Shown: positions 7,789-16,942, counted from the stretch's first letter. The stretch is 57,337 nt of DNA from Allotamlana fucoidanivorans (GCF_006265225.1 NZ_VDCS01000017.1:1-57337); one strand, 5' to 3'. A program made the numbers and translations. The notes: a model not told the origin generated them from the sequence alone.

Positions 7789-8692
7789 AAGGTCGTGGTT
7801 TAAATTTGCGTCTTGTATTAATAAAATAAACACCTGTTAAAAGAATGACCGCAGCAATTATAGATTGTAAAGAAATATACTCATCAAGCACCCACCAACC
7901 TAAAATAAGAGCTATGATAGGGTTTACATAGGTTGAAGTAGCCACTTGTTCTGGAGAAACCGTTTTTAACAGATAATTAAATGCTGTAAATGCCACAATA
8001 CTTCCAAATACTATTAAACCTAGCATTGACCACTGTACCTCAACTGACCATTGCGTGGGTAAAGACCATGATTCTCCTAAACCTAAACTCACCACGGTAA
8101 GTATTATACCTCCTGTGAACATTTGGTATCCTGTATTCACAAAATGATTTTTAGGTAAATCGGCCGTTCCTACAAAAATACTGGCATAAGCCCAACTTAT
8201 CATACAAGCAAAAATAGTTATCATACCCAGTACTTGCCCCTCTTGGCTTATCAATTCTTTCTGACTCACTAATAAAAAAATACCTGTAAAACCTAGGACA
8301 ACACCTATGTAAGACATCAAAGCGATTTTTTTTCCTTGAAGTATGCGCATTAAAATAAGAACCACCAAAGGTTGTGCTGATATTTCTAAAGCGGTAAAAC
8401 CACTATCTACATATTTCAAAGCCCAAACCACAACGCCATTGCCAAAGGTTAAAAACAAAAAACCAGCAATGGTTGCATTTTTGAGCTGCCTCAAACTAAT
8501 TTTTAAACTAATACCTGAAAACTTAGCAATTAGAAAAATGAGCACACTTGCGGTAAGAAATCGCATAGACGCCAGAAAAAAAGGAGGCAACTCTGTTACT
8601 GCTATTTTATTAAGCATATAGGTAGACCCCCAAATTACATACGTTGCAAAAAAAGATAAAATGATGAGAACCGTTTTTCTAGATACACTCAT
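7778..8692 (-). CDS. EamA/DMT-family transporter (YedA/RhaT-like)
   Basis: The 304-residue protein has ten predicted membrane spans and two EamA domains; the N-terminus with ATYVIWGSTYMLNKIA is typical of YedA-type inner-membrane exporters. The C-terminal repeat contains TVSPEQVATSTYVNPIIA and ends with a basic tail. It is the first gene of a two-gene unit with the overlapping transporter 6952-7788. The substrate cannot be told from sequence. Confidence 0.9.
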   Translation of the reverse strand: MSVSRKTVLIILSFFATYVIWGSTYMLNKIAVTELPPFFLASMRFLTASVLIFLIAKFSGISLKISLRQLKNATIAGFLFLTFGNGVVVWALKYVDSGFTALEISAQPLVVLILMRILQGKKIALMSYIGVVLGFTGIFLLVSQKELISQEGQVLGMITIFACMISWAYASIFVGTADLPKNHFVNTGYQMFTGGIILTVVSLGLGESWSLPTQWSVEVQWSMLGLIVFGSIVAFTAFNYLLKTVSPEQVATSTYVNPIIALILGWWVLDEYISLQSIIAAVILLTGVYFINTRRKFKPRPYGR

Positions 8693-8780
8693 ATAAATAT
8701 CACTATTAATCTAACCTAAATGCTTAGTTATTTTTTGAATCTCATGACATTTAAGTCATGTGTATACCATAATCTAAATT

Positions 8781-10340
8781 TTAATCTTCAGGAGGGTAAC
8801 CAAAAATCTCTTCAAACACCTCATCAAAATTTGTACGTAAATAAGAATTTAATTTCTTTCTGTATTCACCTTTTAGCCATTCCACAAAATTATAAGTGCT
8901 TTTACTAATGCATTTGGTATAGCGCTGAATTCTGAAATCAATATCATCACCGAGCATTTTTGCTAATGCCAAAGCATCATAAACATCTTCACTGTTTTCA
9001 ATACAAATTTTGGCATGATGCTCAATAGAACGTTCTAAAACCACTTTTGAAGATTCTCCAGAGCGAATAGAGTCTACATAGCATTTTTGTACATCAAAAT
9101 ACACATCTTTGGAGTTTTCAAACTCTTTACGCAATTCATCGGGCATCTCATATCTAAAATTACTTTCAAGTTCTTCATCACTTAAAATTGAATCCAGATA
9201 ATAGGTAGGTGATTTGAAAATACGTTGCCAGTCTAAATCGTCCCCCCAAGGCCCAAACCTGTGAAAGTTATTTCCTAAATCGATAACGGTAAACGCTTTT
9301 TTATCTTTATAAATACGAGACCCACGACCAATCATTTGATAATACAAGGTAAGTGATTTGGTGGCTCTGTTGAGAATAATACTTTCCACGGAAGGCTCAT
9401 CAAACCCGGTAGTTAATATACTTACTGAGGTTAAAATAGCGTCAGGCGTATTTTTAAACCATTTTAAAATCATAGCACGTTCCTTTTTGGTATTAGTATT
9501 ATCTAAATGCGCTACTTTATATCCTGCTCTTCTAAATGTGTCATAAACATGTAAAGAGGTATTAATACCATTATTAAATATTAAGGTTTTCTTACCTTTT
9601 GAACGTTCTTCATAAGCATGCAGAAGTTTAGATAACATATCGTTATCTGTATATAAATCTTCTGATGATTTTACAGTATAATCGCCATTTGCTCCAACCA
9701 CTAATGAGGTTAGCCCTACGTTATAAGTAAACATCTCAGCTCTGGCTAAGAAGCCATTTTCAATCAACGATTCAATGCTTTCTCCTACAATAAGCTCATC
9801 ATAGTTATCCGTCATCGGTAATTCAATACTTGAACTCAATGGTGTAGCCGTTACACCTAGTATAAAACTTTGACTAAAAAACTTAAACAGCTTTGTAAAC
9901 GAATTATAGTGTGCTTCATCAATAATAACCAAACCAATATCTGAAATGTCAAGTTTATCATCATTTAGTCTATTATTAAGCGTTTCAACCATAGCTACAA
10001 AACAGCTATATTCTTTTTGATCGCTCAAATCGGCTTTACTATCTACAACCTTATTGTGTACGCCAAATTCTGTAAGCATATTTGACGTTTGCTTACACAA
10101 CTCAATTCGGTGGGTCATCACAAGTACTTTTTTCTTATGATGTTTTAAATACTGTCTTACTATTTCAGAAAAAATTACTGTTTTCCCCCCTCCTGTTGGT
10201 AATTGATATAATAAATGATAATCATCTGGAGATTCCTCAAAAGCTTTAAAAATCTTATTGATGGCTCCCTTTTGATAACTATATAAATTCTTACCTTCTT
10301 TCCGTTCTTCTAATTCTAGCTCGGCTTTTGCTGTAGACAT
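8781..10340 (-). CDS. SF2 DEAD/DEAH-box helicase
   Basis: A 519-residue superfamily 2 helicase of the UvrB/Res type. Walker A is LPTGGGKT (about 48-55), motif II DEAH (about 140), motif III-like TATP (about 165), and the helicase C half has TTGFDEPSV and QMIGRGSR, the arginine-finger motif VI. The last 130 residues are a charged, helical extension without a known domain. It is cytosolic and probably remodels nucleic acid; no nuclease, methylase or other restriction partner is adjacent, so a restriction role is not supported. It is encoded alone between divergent and convergent neighbours. Confidence 0.88.
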   Translation of the reverse strand: MSTAKAELELEERKEGKNLYSYQKGAINKIFKAFEESPDDYHLLYQLPTGGGKTVIFSEIVRQYLKHHKKKVLVMTHRIELCKQTSNMLTEFGVHNKVVDSKADLSDQKEYSCFVAMVETLNNRLNDDKLDISDIGLVIIDEAHYNSFTKLFKFFSQSFILGVTATPLSSSIELPMTDNYDELIVGESIESLIENGFLARAEMFTYNVGLTSLVVGANGDYTVKSSEDLYTDNDMLSKLLHAYEERSKGKKTLIFNNGINTSLHVYDTFRRAGYKVAHLDNTNTKKERAMILKWFKNTPDAILTSVSILTTGFDEPSVESIILNRATKSLTLYYQMIGRGSRIYKDKKAFTVIDLGNNFHRFGPWGDDLDWQRIFKSPTYYLDSILSDEELESNFRYEMPDELRKEFENSKDVYFDVQKCYVDSIRSGESSKVVLERSIEHHAKICIENSEDVYDALALAKMLGDDIDFRIQRYTKCISKSTYNFVEWLKGEYRKKLNSYLRTNFDEVFEEIFGYPPED

Positions 10341-10558
10341 ACTTTAAAATTTGCGACGTGCAAAAATAACATCTTTGTAGAGTTTATTGGCTATGATATT
10401 CATAAAATTATCCAGAAATACTACAGATATATCAAAAAGAACTAAATGCTAGATCGTTTTATTATAAATGGTCAAATGTCTTGCCAACATGTGTTGATTG
10501 GTGTTTATTTTTAATTTTAAGCCCCCTTTTTATACTGGGGAATCCATTAAATTATAGC

Positions 10559-10566
10559 TACTTTTG
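10559..10566 (+). promoter_or_regulatory. TAnnTTTG -7 box before the aldo/keto reductase gene
   Basis: TACTTTTG matches the -7 consensus and sits 18 bases before the ATG at 10585. No clear -33 TTG is visible at the expected distance, so this is a partial promoter call. Confidence 0.4.
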
Positions 10567-10584
10567 TGAAGTAAACTATATATT

Positions 10585-11598
10585 ATGCATATTAATGATA
10601 AGTCTGGTGTACAGTCATACACCGCGAATCCTTCACGATACGAATCTATGATCTACAGAAGATCTGGAAAAAGTGGAGTGCTTCTTCCTGCTATGTCAAT
10701 TGGGTTATGGCATAACTTTGGATTTGTTGATGCTTTACAGAATGGTAGAGACATTTTAAGAACGGCCTTTGACTTAGGTATTACTCATTTTGATTTGGCT
10801 AATAATTACGGCCCTCCTTATGGCTCTGCTGAGGAAACCTTCGGAACTATTTTTAAAAAAGATTTTAAGCCTTACCGCGATGAATTATTTATCGCTTCAA
10901 AAGCGGGATATGATATGTGGCCTGGCCCCTATGGTAATTTTGGCTCAAGAAAGTATTTAATAGCGAGTATTGACCAAAGTTTAAAACGTATGGGATTAGA
11001 TTATGTTGATATTTTTTATCACCACAGACCAGACCCCGATACGCCTCTTGAAGAAACAATGGGCGCTTTAGCCGATATTGTAAGACAAGGCAAAGCCCTC
11101 TATGTGGGTATTTCAAACTATAAACCTAAAGAAACAGCACTTGCTGCCAGCATTTTAAAGCAGCTAAATGTCCCTTTTATTTTGCATCAGGCAAGATATT
11201 CCATGTTTGATAGATGGGTTGAAGATGGTTTGTTACATACTTTAAATGAAAACGGTGTAGGTTGCATTGCTTTTTCACCATTAGCTCAAGGGTTATTAAC
11301 CGATAAATATTTGAATGGAATTCCTGAAGGCTCAAGGGCAGCAAAAAATTTAACTTATTTAGACACTCAAACCGTTTCAACAAACCTTAATAAAATTAGA
11401 AAGTTAAACGAAATAGCTCAAAAAAGAGGTCAGAAATTATCTCAAATGGCTATTGCTTGGATTTTAAGACAGACTCAAGTAGCATCTGTACTTGTTGGTG
11501 CTAGTTCTTCTAAGCAATTGAAAGAAAATATTAAAACCCTTGATAATTTAAACTTTACCGAAGAGGAATTAGAACGTATTAATACAATTATTTCTTAA
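10585..11598 (+). CDS. Aldo/keto reductase, YghZ/L-glyceraldehyde 3-phosphate reductase type
   Basis: The 337-residue NADPH-dependent oxidoreductase is of the AKR14/YghZ group. The catalytic Asp-Tyr pair is in HFDLANNYGPPYG, the Lys in IASKAGYDMWPGPYG and the His in YHHRPDPDTP; the cofactor end contains ISNYKP and QARYSMFDR. YghZ enzymes reduce L-glyceraldehyde 3-phosphate and methylglyoxal-like aldehydes, a detoxifying role. The first 20 residues are slightly longer than in YghZ. It is monocistronic, converging on the gene at 11600 with only one base between stops. Confidence 0.9.
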   Translation: MHINDKSGVQSYTANPSRYESMIYRRSGKSGVLLPAMSIGLWHNFGFVDALQNGRDILRTAFDLGITHFDLANNYGPPYGSAEETFGTIFKKDFKPYRDELFIASKAGYDMWPGPYGNFGSRKYLIASIDQSLKRMGLDYVDIFYHHRPDPDTPLEETMGALADIVRQGKALYVGISNYKPKETALAASILKQLNVPFILHQARYSMFDRWVEDGLLHTLNENGVGCIAFSPLAQGLLTDKYLNGIPEGSRAAKNLTYLDTQTVSTNLNKIRKLNEIAQKRGQKLSQMAIAWILRQTQVASVLVGASSSKQLKENIKTLDNLNFTEEELERINTIIS

Positions 11599-11599
11599 T

Positions 11600-12262
11600 T
11601 TACTCTTTTACAACAATAACCGTAGCCTTAACACCGGTGGCAAGATTCCATCGGTTTTGAGTTACCACCATACCTTTGTCATCAATGACCCTAAACTCGG
11701 CGGTATTAGGCCCTGATTCTCCTTGATTTAATGCAACAAAATCTATTTTATTAAAACCAGGTTTTAAATCTAGTTTAAAACCTTTAAAGCCTCCTGATAA
11801 AAAAACTCGGGCATGCACAATATCATCATTGACTCTTACCTGCACAATATCACCATCAACATAACCATGATCTCGATAAGCTACATTCACAAATTCTGAT
11901 TGACTTTTAAAATCTCCAAAATATTGATCGGTAGTACTCCCGTTGCGGCGCTCCACTTCCTCCTTACTTAATTTAACATCACGTAATTCGTCATTCAATT
12001 CTTTTTGATACAATTCTCCCGGATTACCAAATTTCTCATTGGCAAACATGGAAAATTCCTTTTTAGGCAACTCTAATTTTGCTGGAGTTTTAGGAAAATT
12101 GCTCGTTGCAGAATTGTTGGTAGCTGGAAGATTGGGTTTTGGTTTCTCAGGCTCTTTAGCCACTTCAACAGCCGGTATACTCATAGAATTACTTTTGCTA
12201 TCTAGTTGAGCAAAAGCAGATATTGAAAAGAATACTAATAGATAAAAAAAAGACTTCATCAA
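11600..12262 (-). CDS. Exported protein of unknown function
   Basis: A 220-residue secreted protein with a clear signal peptide cut after AFA (about 18). Residues 30-80 are Pro/Lys-rich and disordered. The C-terminal half contains a compact beta domain with DGDIVQVRVND, LSGGFKGFKLDLKPG and NTAEFRVIDDKG, resembling a small immunoglobulin-like or carbohydrate-binding-like sandwich. I do not recognise a named family; homologues are common in flavobacteria. A minus-strand TATCTTTG box at 12296-12303 is a likely -7 element 34 bases before the start codon. Confidence 0.75.
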   Translation of the reverse strand: MMKSFFYLLVFFSISAFAQLDSKSNSMSIPAVEVAKEPEKPKPNLPATNNSATSNFPKTPAKLELPKKEFSMFANEKFGNPGELYQKELNDELRDVKLSKEEVERRNGSTTDQYFGDFKSQSEFVNVAYRDHGYVDGDIVQVRVNDDIVHARVFLSGGFKGFKLDLKPGFNKIDFVALNQGESGPNTAEFRVIDDKGMVVTQNRWNLATGVKATVIVVKE

Positions 12263-12525
12263 TCTTCAATATGTTTTTTAGAGCAAAATATATAGCAAAG
12301 ATATTTTTTTCTTGTAAAATGCTAGTATGATGCTCCGTATTTTAATATGTGTTTAACAATAATCGTACCTAAAATACTGAAATTGACTCCTCTTCTATTT
12401 CTAAACTCAAAAATGTTAAAATTTGTTAATTAAGTACTTTGTTTTACATAGTACTGTAACAAAATATATTTTGCGTCGTCTTTCTTATATATCAATCGAA
12501 AAATAACAGTATTATTAATCAAAAA
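12263..12525. other. Divergent intergenic region
   Basis: This stretch separates the minus-strand exported protein from the plus-strand micro-ORFs. It holds the minus-strand -7 box (12296-12303). On the plus strand near-consensus boxes with one extra base (around 12416-12424 and 12470-12478) could drive the downstream micro-ORFs, but none is exact. Confidence 0.4.
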
Positions 12526-12621
12526 ATGAACATCATGAGAACTTTAAACAACAATCAAATTTCTGGAACTTTACACGGAACAAAAAGTCACCAATGGAAC
12601 ACCAAAAGACGTTACAGATAG
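12526..12621 (+). CDS. Possible 31-residue peptide, basic C-terminus
   Basis: A small frame of 31 codons with starts at 12526 and 12535. The product is polar at first (RTLNNNQISG) and ends in a basic, aromatic tail, QWNTKRRYR. The last codons and the stop lie inside a perfect hairpin (12605-12631). Too short to assign; it may be a real micro-protein, a regulatory leader, or chance. The hairpin overlap and the similar tail of the next micro-ORF argue mildly for meaning. Confidence 0.35.
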   Translation: MNIMRTLNNNQISGTLHGTKSHQWNTKRRYR

Positions 12622-12631
12622 TAACGTCTTT
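12605..12631 (+). promoter_or_regulatory. Perfect 11-bp hairpin over the end of the micro-ORF
   Basis: AAAGACGTTAC (12605-12615) pairs fully with GTAACGTCTTT (12621-12631) around a 5-base loop. The stop codon TAG at 12619-12621 spans loop and stem. There is no T-run beyond the short TTT of the stem, so this is not a standard intrinsic terminator; a regulatory or RNA-processing role, or an operator, is possible. Confidence 0.6.
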
Positions 12632-12666
12632 ACAAACTCGTCTTTCATCAATCAAAATTATACGGT

Positions 12667-12801
12667 ATGAAATCTTATATTAAAATATCGAGACAATTGA
12701 ATACGATAACACAAGAAAACTTAACTATCATTAAAAGAGTTATAGATTTCAAACACACCAATACCAACCTATGGCAAGGTTGTAAAAGATACGGGCACTA
12801 G
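12667..12801 (+). CDS. Possible 44-residue basic peptide
   Basis: A 44-codon frame beginning MKSYIKISRQL and ending in LWQGCKRYGH. It follows the hairpin by 35 bases and precedes the ExbD gene by about 70. The product is basic and soluble, with no signal or membrane segment. Its Trp/Lys-Arg-Tyr tail resembles that of the previous micro-ORF. Function unknown; coding status is uncertain. Confidence 0.35.
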   Translation: MKSYIKISRQLNTITQENLTIIKRVIDFKHTNTNLWQGCKRYGH

Positions 12802-12870
12802 ATTGAATGTCATTTCGTTGTGGTATTGTTTTTGTGTACCACATTACACAAACATCAAAAACTATACTTT

Positions 12871-13428
12871 ATGAGACTTTCTAAACGCACACCACAACTA
12901 AATGCTGGTTCCATGGCCGACATTGCTTTTTTATTGCTAATCTTCTTTTTGGTTACGGCCACAATTTCGTCAGATGAGGGCATCAATAGAAAACTTGCAA
13001 CTCCTTGCCCTCCCAATGAAGATTGTAATTTGGCTTCAAATAATCGGAATATTCTTAGAATAATTATTAATAATGATGATAACATAATGCTTGGTGAAGA
13101 TGTTGTTTTACTTGAAAATATTAAATACGAGATTAAAACTTTTATAGACAATAACGGGGATAATACGTGTTCTTACTGCAACGGAAAACAAGCCCCTCAT
13201 GCATCCGATAACCCCAGAGAAGCTATTATTGCTTTACAACATGGAAAACAGACAAGCTACAAACGCTATATTGCAGTGCAAAATGAACTTACCAAAGCAT
13301 ATCATGAACTTCGCTTACAGTACTGTATGAAGGTTTTAGATAAAACGTACAACCAACTAAACGAAACAGACTTAAAGCAGATTAAAGAAGCGTATCCTTT
13401 TAGAGTCTCTGAGGCTGAAACAAAGTAG
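12871..13428 (+). CDS. ExbD/TolR-family biopolymer transport protein
   Basis: The 185-residue protein has the ExbD pattern: a short cytosolic N-terminus, one membrane helix with the proton-coupling Asp in NAGSMADIAFLLLIFFLVTA, and a periplasmic domain. ExbD works with ExbB to energise TonB- or Tol-dependent outer-membrane processes. The ATG at 12871 is chosen over an ATG 17 codons upstream, which would add an implausible extra hydrophobic start. The periplasmic part has the flavobacterial CSYCNGK and SYKRYIAVQNEL motifs. There is no ExbB/TolQ gene beside it, so it is an orphan copy. Confidence 0.88.
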   Translation: MRLSKRTPQLNAGSMADIAFLLLIFFLVTATISSDEGINRKLATPCPPNEDCNLASNNRNILRIIINNDDNIMLGEDVVLLENIKYEIKTFIDNNGDNTCSYCNGKQAPHASDNPREAIIALQHGKQTSYKRYIAVQNELTKAYHELRLQYCMKVLDKTYNQLNETDLKQIKEAYPFRVSEAETK

Positions 13429-13432
13429 GTAT

Positions 13433-13864
13433 TTAGGGCCTTGGTATCCCGTAATCAATGCAAACACGTCGTCTCCCCCATTGTCGTGCCTGTTTTACGT
13501 CAATACCCATATAAATATCAATACGGTTTTTCCATCGGGAATGCATTTTATCTTTTACCCAATACACACCTTCAAGGCCTTCAATCTTGACAGGTGTGTT
13601 GTGTTTTAAGCCTAATTTGAGCAAGTCTCTTGATACGGCTATGTATCTAAATCCAGGCTTTAAACTATCTCCAAAAGCGGTAATATTAGGGGTGTCACTG
13701 GTTTGATATGCTAATGAATTATAGGCTGTTGCAGTCACTATTCTTGAATTCCAATCGTAATTATCTTCAATATTTTTTTTAGATTTAGCACATCCTAGTA
13801 CAGTCCAAAAAACCAAAATAAAAACACACCCCTTAAAACATTTATTTAACTGATTTAAAGCCAT
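13433..13864 (-). CDS. 3D-domain lipoprotein (double-psi beta-barrel)
   Basis: A 143-residue lipoprotein with lipobox VLGC (about 22-25) and a 3D domain at about 43-140: VTATAYN, ITAFGD, IAVSRDLLKLG and the double-Asp segment WKNRIDIYMG-D followed by WGRRRV. This barrel is shared with RlpA/MltA-type lytic transglycosylases and resuscitation factors, suggesting a cell-wall role. It has no separate catalytic or binding domain. It is 6 bases after the E1 gene on the same strand and may be cotranscribed with it, although no functional link is evident. Confidence 0.85.
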   Translation of the reverse strand: MALNQLNKCFKGCVFILVFWTVLGCAKSKKNIEDNYDWNSRIVTATAYNSLAYQTSDTPNITAFGDSLKPGFRYIAVSRDLLKLGLKHNTPVKIEGLEGVYWVKDKMHSRWKNRIDIYMGIDVKQARQWGRRRVCIDYGIPRP

Positions 13865-13870
13865 TTATAT

Positions 13871-15847
13871 TTAGTAATTTAAAACGTCTATTAAAATCTT
13901 TTTAAAACGCTTTTTAGGTAGATAATTTTCCTCTAGCGGATTGGAAAATGGAATTGGCGTATCTAAACTAGCAACCCGTTTTACAGGTGCGTCTAAATAT
14001 TCAAAACAATGTTCCATAATTAACGCAGAAATATCACTAGCCACTCCACCAAAAAGAGAATCTTCCTGAAAAATTATAACTTTTCCTGTTTTCTTCGCTG
14101 AATTAAATACTGTCTGAGTGTCCAATGGCTGGAGGGTTCTTAAATCAATTAAATCAACAGAGATATTTTGCAAATCATCTAACACTTCAACTGCCCAGTG
14201 AACTGCTGCGCCGTAACTCACAACAGTAACATCATTTCCTTGTCTTAAAAGCATTGCCTTTCCAAAAGGAATAGTATAATAATCTTCTGGAACATCCTGA
14301 CTTACCGTTCGATACAATCCTTTATGTTCAAAAAACATAACCGGATTGGGGTCATTAATTGCAGTGTTTAACAAGCCTTTAGCATCAAAAGGAAAGGCTG
14401 GATAAACGACTTTCAGACCTGGCGTTTTAGTAAACCAGGCTTCATTTGTTTGTGAATGAAACGGACCAGCCCCCACCCCTCCTCCGCAAGGCATTCTTAT
14501 AACCACATCGGCATTTTGTCCCCAACGGTAATGAGATTTTGCTAAATAATTAACAACTGGGTTAAATCCTGACGAAACAAAATCAGCGAATTGCATTTCA
14601 ACCACACTCTTCATCCCTGCAATAGATAGTCCCATGGCCGTTTCTACTATTGCCGATTCACAAATGGGTGTGTTTCTAACACGTTCATATCCAAAATCTT
14701 TAATAAAACCTTCTGTGACCTTAAAAACACCGCCATAATCTGCAATATCTTGTCCCATTAAAATTAGGTGGTCATGTTTCTGCATGCTTTGATACAGTGC
14801 GCTGGAAATAGCATCAACAAATCGTATGTTTTTGATTTTTTTATCAATTATAATTCTTTCATAATCAAACATTTGAAACACATCATTTAACTCATAAGTT
14901 TCATTTGATTCAATTTCTGATTCTTCAAAAGCAACCTTTAAGTGTTCTTCTATTTCGTTAGAAACAACCTCTTTAAATTGCATTTCAAGACTTTTATTTA
15001 AAATACCTTGTTCTTTTAAAGCTTCAGAAAAACAATGAATAGGATCTTTTTTTTGCCAAAGTTCTAACAATTCTTTAGGAACATATTTTGTACCACTAGC
15101 TTCTTCATGTCCTCGCATCCTAAAGGTCTTGAATTCTAACAAAACTGGTCTGGGATTTTGCCTTACACTATGCGCTATGTCATTAACTTTAGTATACACT
15201 TCCAGAATATTATTACCATCAATAATATGCGATTCCATACCATAACCTACACCCCGATCTGCAATATCTCTACACTGATATTGTTCGGCGGTTGGTGTTG
15301 ACAAACCATAACCATTGTTTTCAATACAAAAAAGTACAGGCAAACGCCATACAGAAGCCACGTTGAGAGCTTCATGAAAATCCCCTTCACTGGTGCCACC
15401 TTCACCTGAAAAAACAGCCACAACCTCCTTTTTGTTTTTTAATTTTGCAGCCAAGGCGATACCATCGGCTACCCCCATTTGAGGTCCTAAATGAGAAATC
15501 ATCCCAACAATTTTATACTGCTGTGTGCCAAAATGAAAGGATCTATCCCTTCCTTTTGTAAAACCTGACGCCTTACCCTGCCATTGTGCAAAAAGTCTAT
15601 ACAAAGGAATACCTCGGACAGTAAAAACACCAAGGTTTCTGTGCATAGGCAAAATGTACTCATAGCTTTGCATTGCCATAGTAATTCCAACCGATATAGC
15701 CTCTTGACCAATTCCAGAAAACCATTTACTAACTTTTCCCTGACGTAGAAGAATTAGCATTTTTTCCTCAATCATTCTTGGCTTCAACATATTCTTGTAT
15801 AACTGTAACAAGAGTTGATTATCTATATTTTCAAAATTAAAATCCAT
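13871..15847 (-). CDS. 2-oxoacid dehydrogenase E1, fused alpha and beta subunits
   Basis: A 658-residue thiamine diphosphate enzyme. Residues 1 to about 320 are the E1-alpha part, with the ThDP/Mg motif GEGGTSEGDFHEALN ending in ENNGYG. Residues about 335-658 are the E1-beta (transketolase-like) part with GQDIADYGGVF and the C-terminal GKVIIFQED region. The closest functional type is branched-chain (2-oxoisovalerate) dehydrogenase, which converts Val/Leu/Ile-derived 2-oxoacids to acyl-CoA with E2 and E3. Those partners are not in the window. The fusion of both subunits is common in Bacteroidota. Branched-chain versus pyruvate specificity is inferred. Confidence 0.9.
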   Translation of the reverse strand: MDFNFENIDNQLLLQLYKNMLKPRMIEEKMLILLRQGKVSKWFSGIGQEAISVGITMAMQSYEYILPMHRNLGVFTVRGIPLYRLFAQWQGKASGFTKGRDRSFHFGTQQYKIVGMISHLGPQMGVADGIALAAKLKNKKEVVAVFSGEGGTSEGDFHEALNVASVWRLPVLFCIENNGYGLSTPTAEQYQCRDIADRGVGYGMESHIIDGNNILEVYTKVNDIAHSVRQNPRPVLLEFKTFRMRGHEEASGTKYVPKELLELWQKKDPIHCFSEALKEQGILNKSLEMQFKEVVSNEIEEHLKVAFEESEIESNETYELNDVFQMFDYERIIIDKKIKNIRFVDAISSALYQSMQKHDHLILMGQDIADYGGVFKVTEGFIKDFGYERVRNTPICESAIVETAMGLSIAGMKSVVEMQFADFVSSGFNPVVNYLAKSHYRWGQNADVVIRMPCGGGVGAGPFHSQTNEAWFTKTPGLKVVYPAFPFDAKGLLNTAINDPNPVMFFEHKGLYRTVSQDVPEDYYTIPFGKAMLLRQGNDVTVVSYGAAVHWAVEVLDDLQNISVDLIDLRTLQPLDTQTVFNSAKKTGKVIIFQEDSLFGGVASDISALIMEHCFEYLDAPVKRVASLDTPIPFSNPLEENYLPKKRFKKILIDVLNY

Positions 15848-15955
15848 AAAACATTTGAGAATTAACTTTTACTCGATATGTGCGTAAATTCAAATATAGC
15901 ATAAAAAGACCACAAGCTTAATCTTCGTCCTAAGTAAAACCTTGTCATGTTTTTG

Positions 15956-15963
15956 TACATTTG
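15956..15963 (+). promoter_or_regulatory. TAnnTTTG -7 box before the 15992 operon
   Basis: TACATTTG fits the -7 consensus 28 bases before the ATG at 15992. It lies inside the longer reading frame that would begin at 15947 and so supports the downstream start. The -33 element is not clear. Confidence 0.45.
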
Positions 15964-15991
15964 TAGATACTATCGTTTTAAATATCACCCA

Positions 15992-16942
15992 ATGAATACT
16001 ATACCCAGTGTAAATTTAAAAGACTTCTTGTCTAACAATCCTCAAACGAAACAACATTTTGTTGATGCCATAGGGAAAGCTTATGAAGATATTGGTTTTG
16101 TTGCTTTAAAAGGTCATTTCCTAGACGATCAACTGGTAACAAATTTATATAAGGAGGTAAAAAACTTTTTTGATTTACCACTTGAAACAAAGCAGAAATA
16201 TGAAATCCCTGGTATTGGCGGACAAAGAGGATATGTGTCTTTTGGAAAAGAAAGCGCAAAAGGAAAGAAAGAAGGTGATTTAAAAGAGTTTTGGCATTTT
16301 GGTCAATATGTGGAGAATGATGACAAACTGAAAGCACTGTACCCTGACAATGTTATTGTTGAAGAATTACCAGAGTTCAATACCACAGGGAAACAAGCGT
16401 ATAAAATGCTAGAAAAAACAGCCAAATATGTATTAAGAGCTTTGGCACTGCATTTGGGCCTAGATGAAACCTATTTTGATGATTACATACACAACGGCAA
16501 CTCTATATTGCGTCCAATACACTACCCGCCTATTACAGAAGAACCTAATGATGCTGTTAGGGCTGCTGCTCATGGCGACATCAATTTAATTACTTTGTTA
16601 ATGGGCGCCCAAGGTAGAGGCCTTCAGGTACAAAATCATAAAGGAGAATGGATTGATGCTATTGCCCAACCAGATGAACTTATGATTAACGTTGGAGATA
16701 TGCTATCACGTCATACAAACAACAAACTTAAATCAACCATTCATCGTGTGGTAAATCCGCCTAAAGAACTTTGGGGCACCTCGCGGTATTCCATTCCGTT
16801 TTTCATGCATCCTATAAGCGACATGAAATTAGATGTTCTAAATGTTTGTGTTAATGAACAACACCCCAAACAATTTGAAGATATCACGGCGGGCGAATTT
16901 TTAAATGAACGTTTAATTGAACTAGGATTGATAAAAAAATAA
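15992..16942 (+). CDS. Isopenicillin N synthase-family Fe(II) oxygenase
   Basis: A 316-residue non-haem iron oxygenase. The N-terminal DIOX_N region includes DIGFVALKGH; the 2OG-FeII domain carries the iron ligands HGD (His/Asp in AAHGDINLITLL) and the distal His in STIHRVVNP, followed by the RYSIPFF co-substrate motif. Family members oxidise small molecules using 2-oxoglutarate, or make beta-lactams without it; nothing here suggests antibiotic synthesis. The start at 15992 gives the normal N-terminus and follows a -7 box. It leads a tight operon with genes at 16945, 17278, 18209 and 19090. Confidence 0.9.
   Translation: MNTIPSVNLKDFLSNNPQTKQHFVDAIGKAYEDIGFVALKGHFLDDQLVTNLYKEVKNFFDLPLETKQKYEIPGIGGQRGYVSFGKESAKGKKEGDLKEFWHFGQYVENDDKLKALYPDNVIVEELPEFNTTGKQAYKMLEKTAKYVLRALALHLGLDETYFDDYIHNGNSILRPIHYPPITEEPNDAVRAAAHGDINLITLLMGAQGRGLQVQNHKGEWIDAIAQPDELMINVGDMLSRHTNNKLKSTIHRVVNPPKELWGTSRYSIPFFMHPISDMKLDVLNVCVNEQHPKQFEDITAGEFLNERLIELGLIKK

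Noticed and set aside
8781-10340. Restriction-type helicase as part of a defence system
   Set aside because: The helicase motifs fit, but no methylase, nuclease or specificity gene is adjacent, and the surroundings are core genes.
15947-15991. Upstream start of the oxygenase gene
   Set aside because: The extra 15 residues are unlike the family, and a -7 promoter box lies within them, so transcription would start after 15947.
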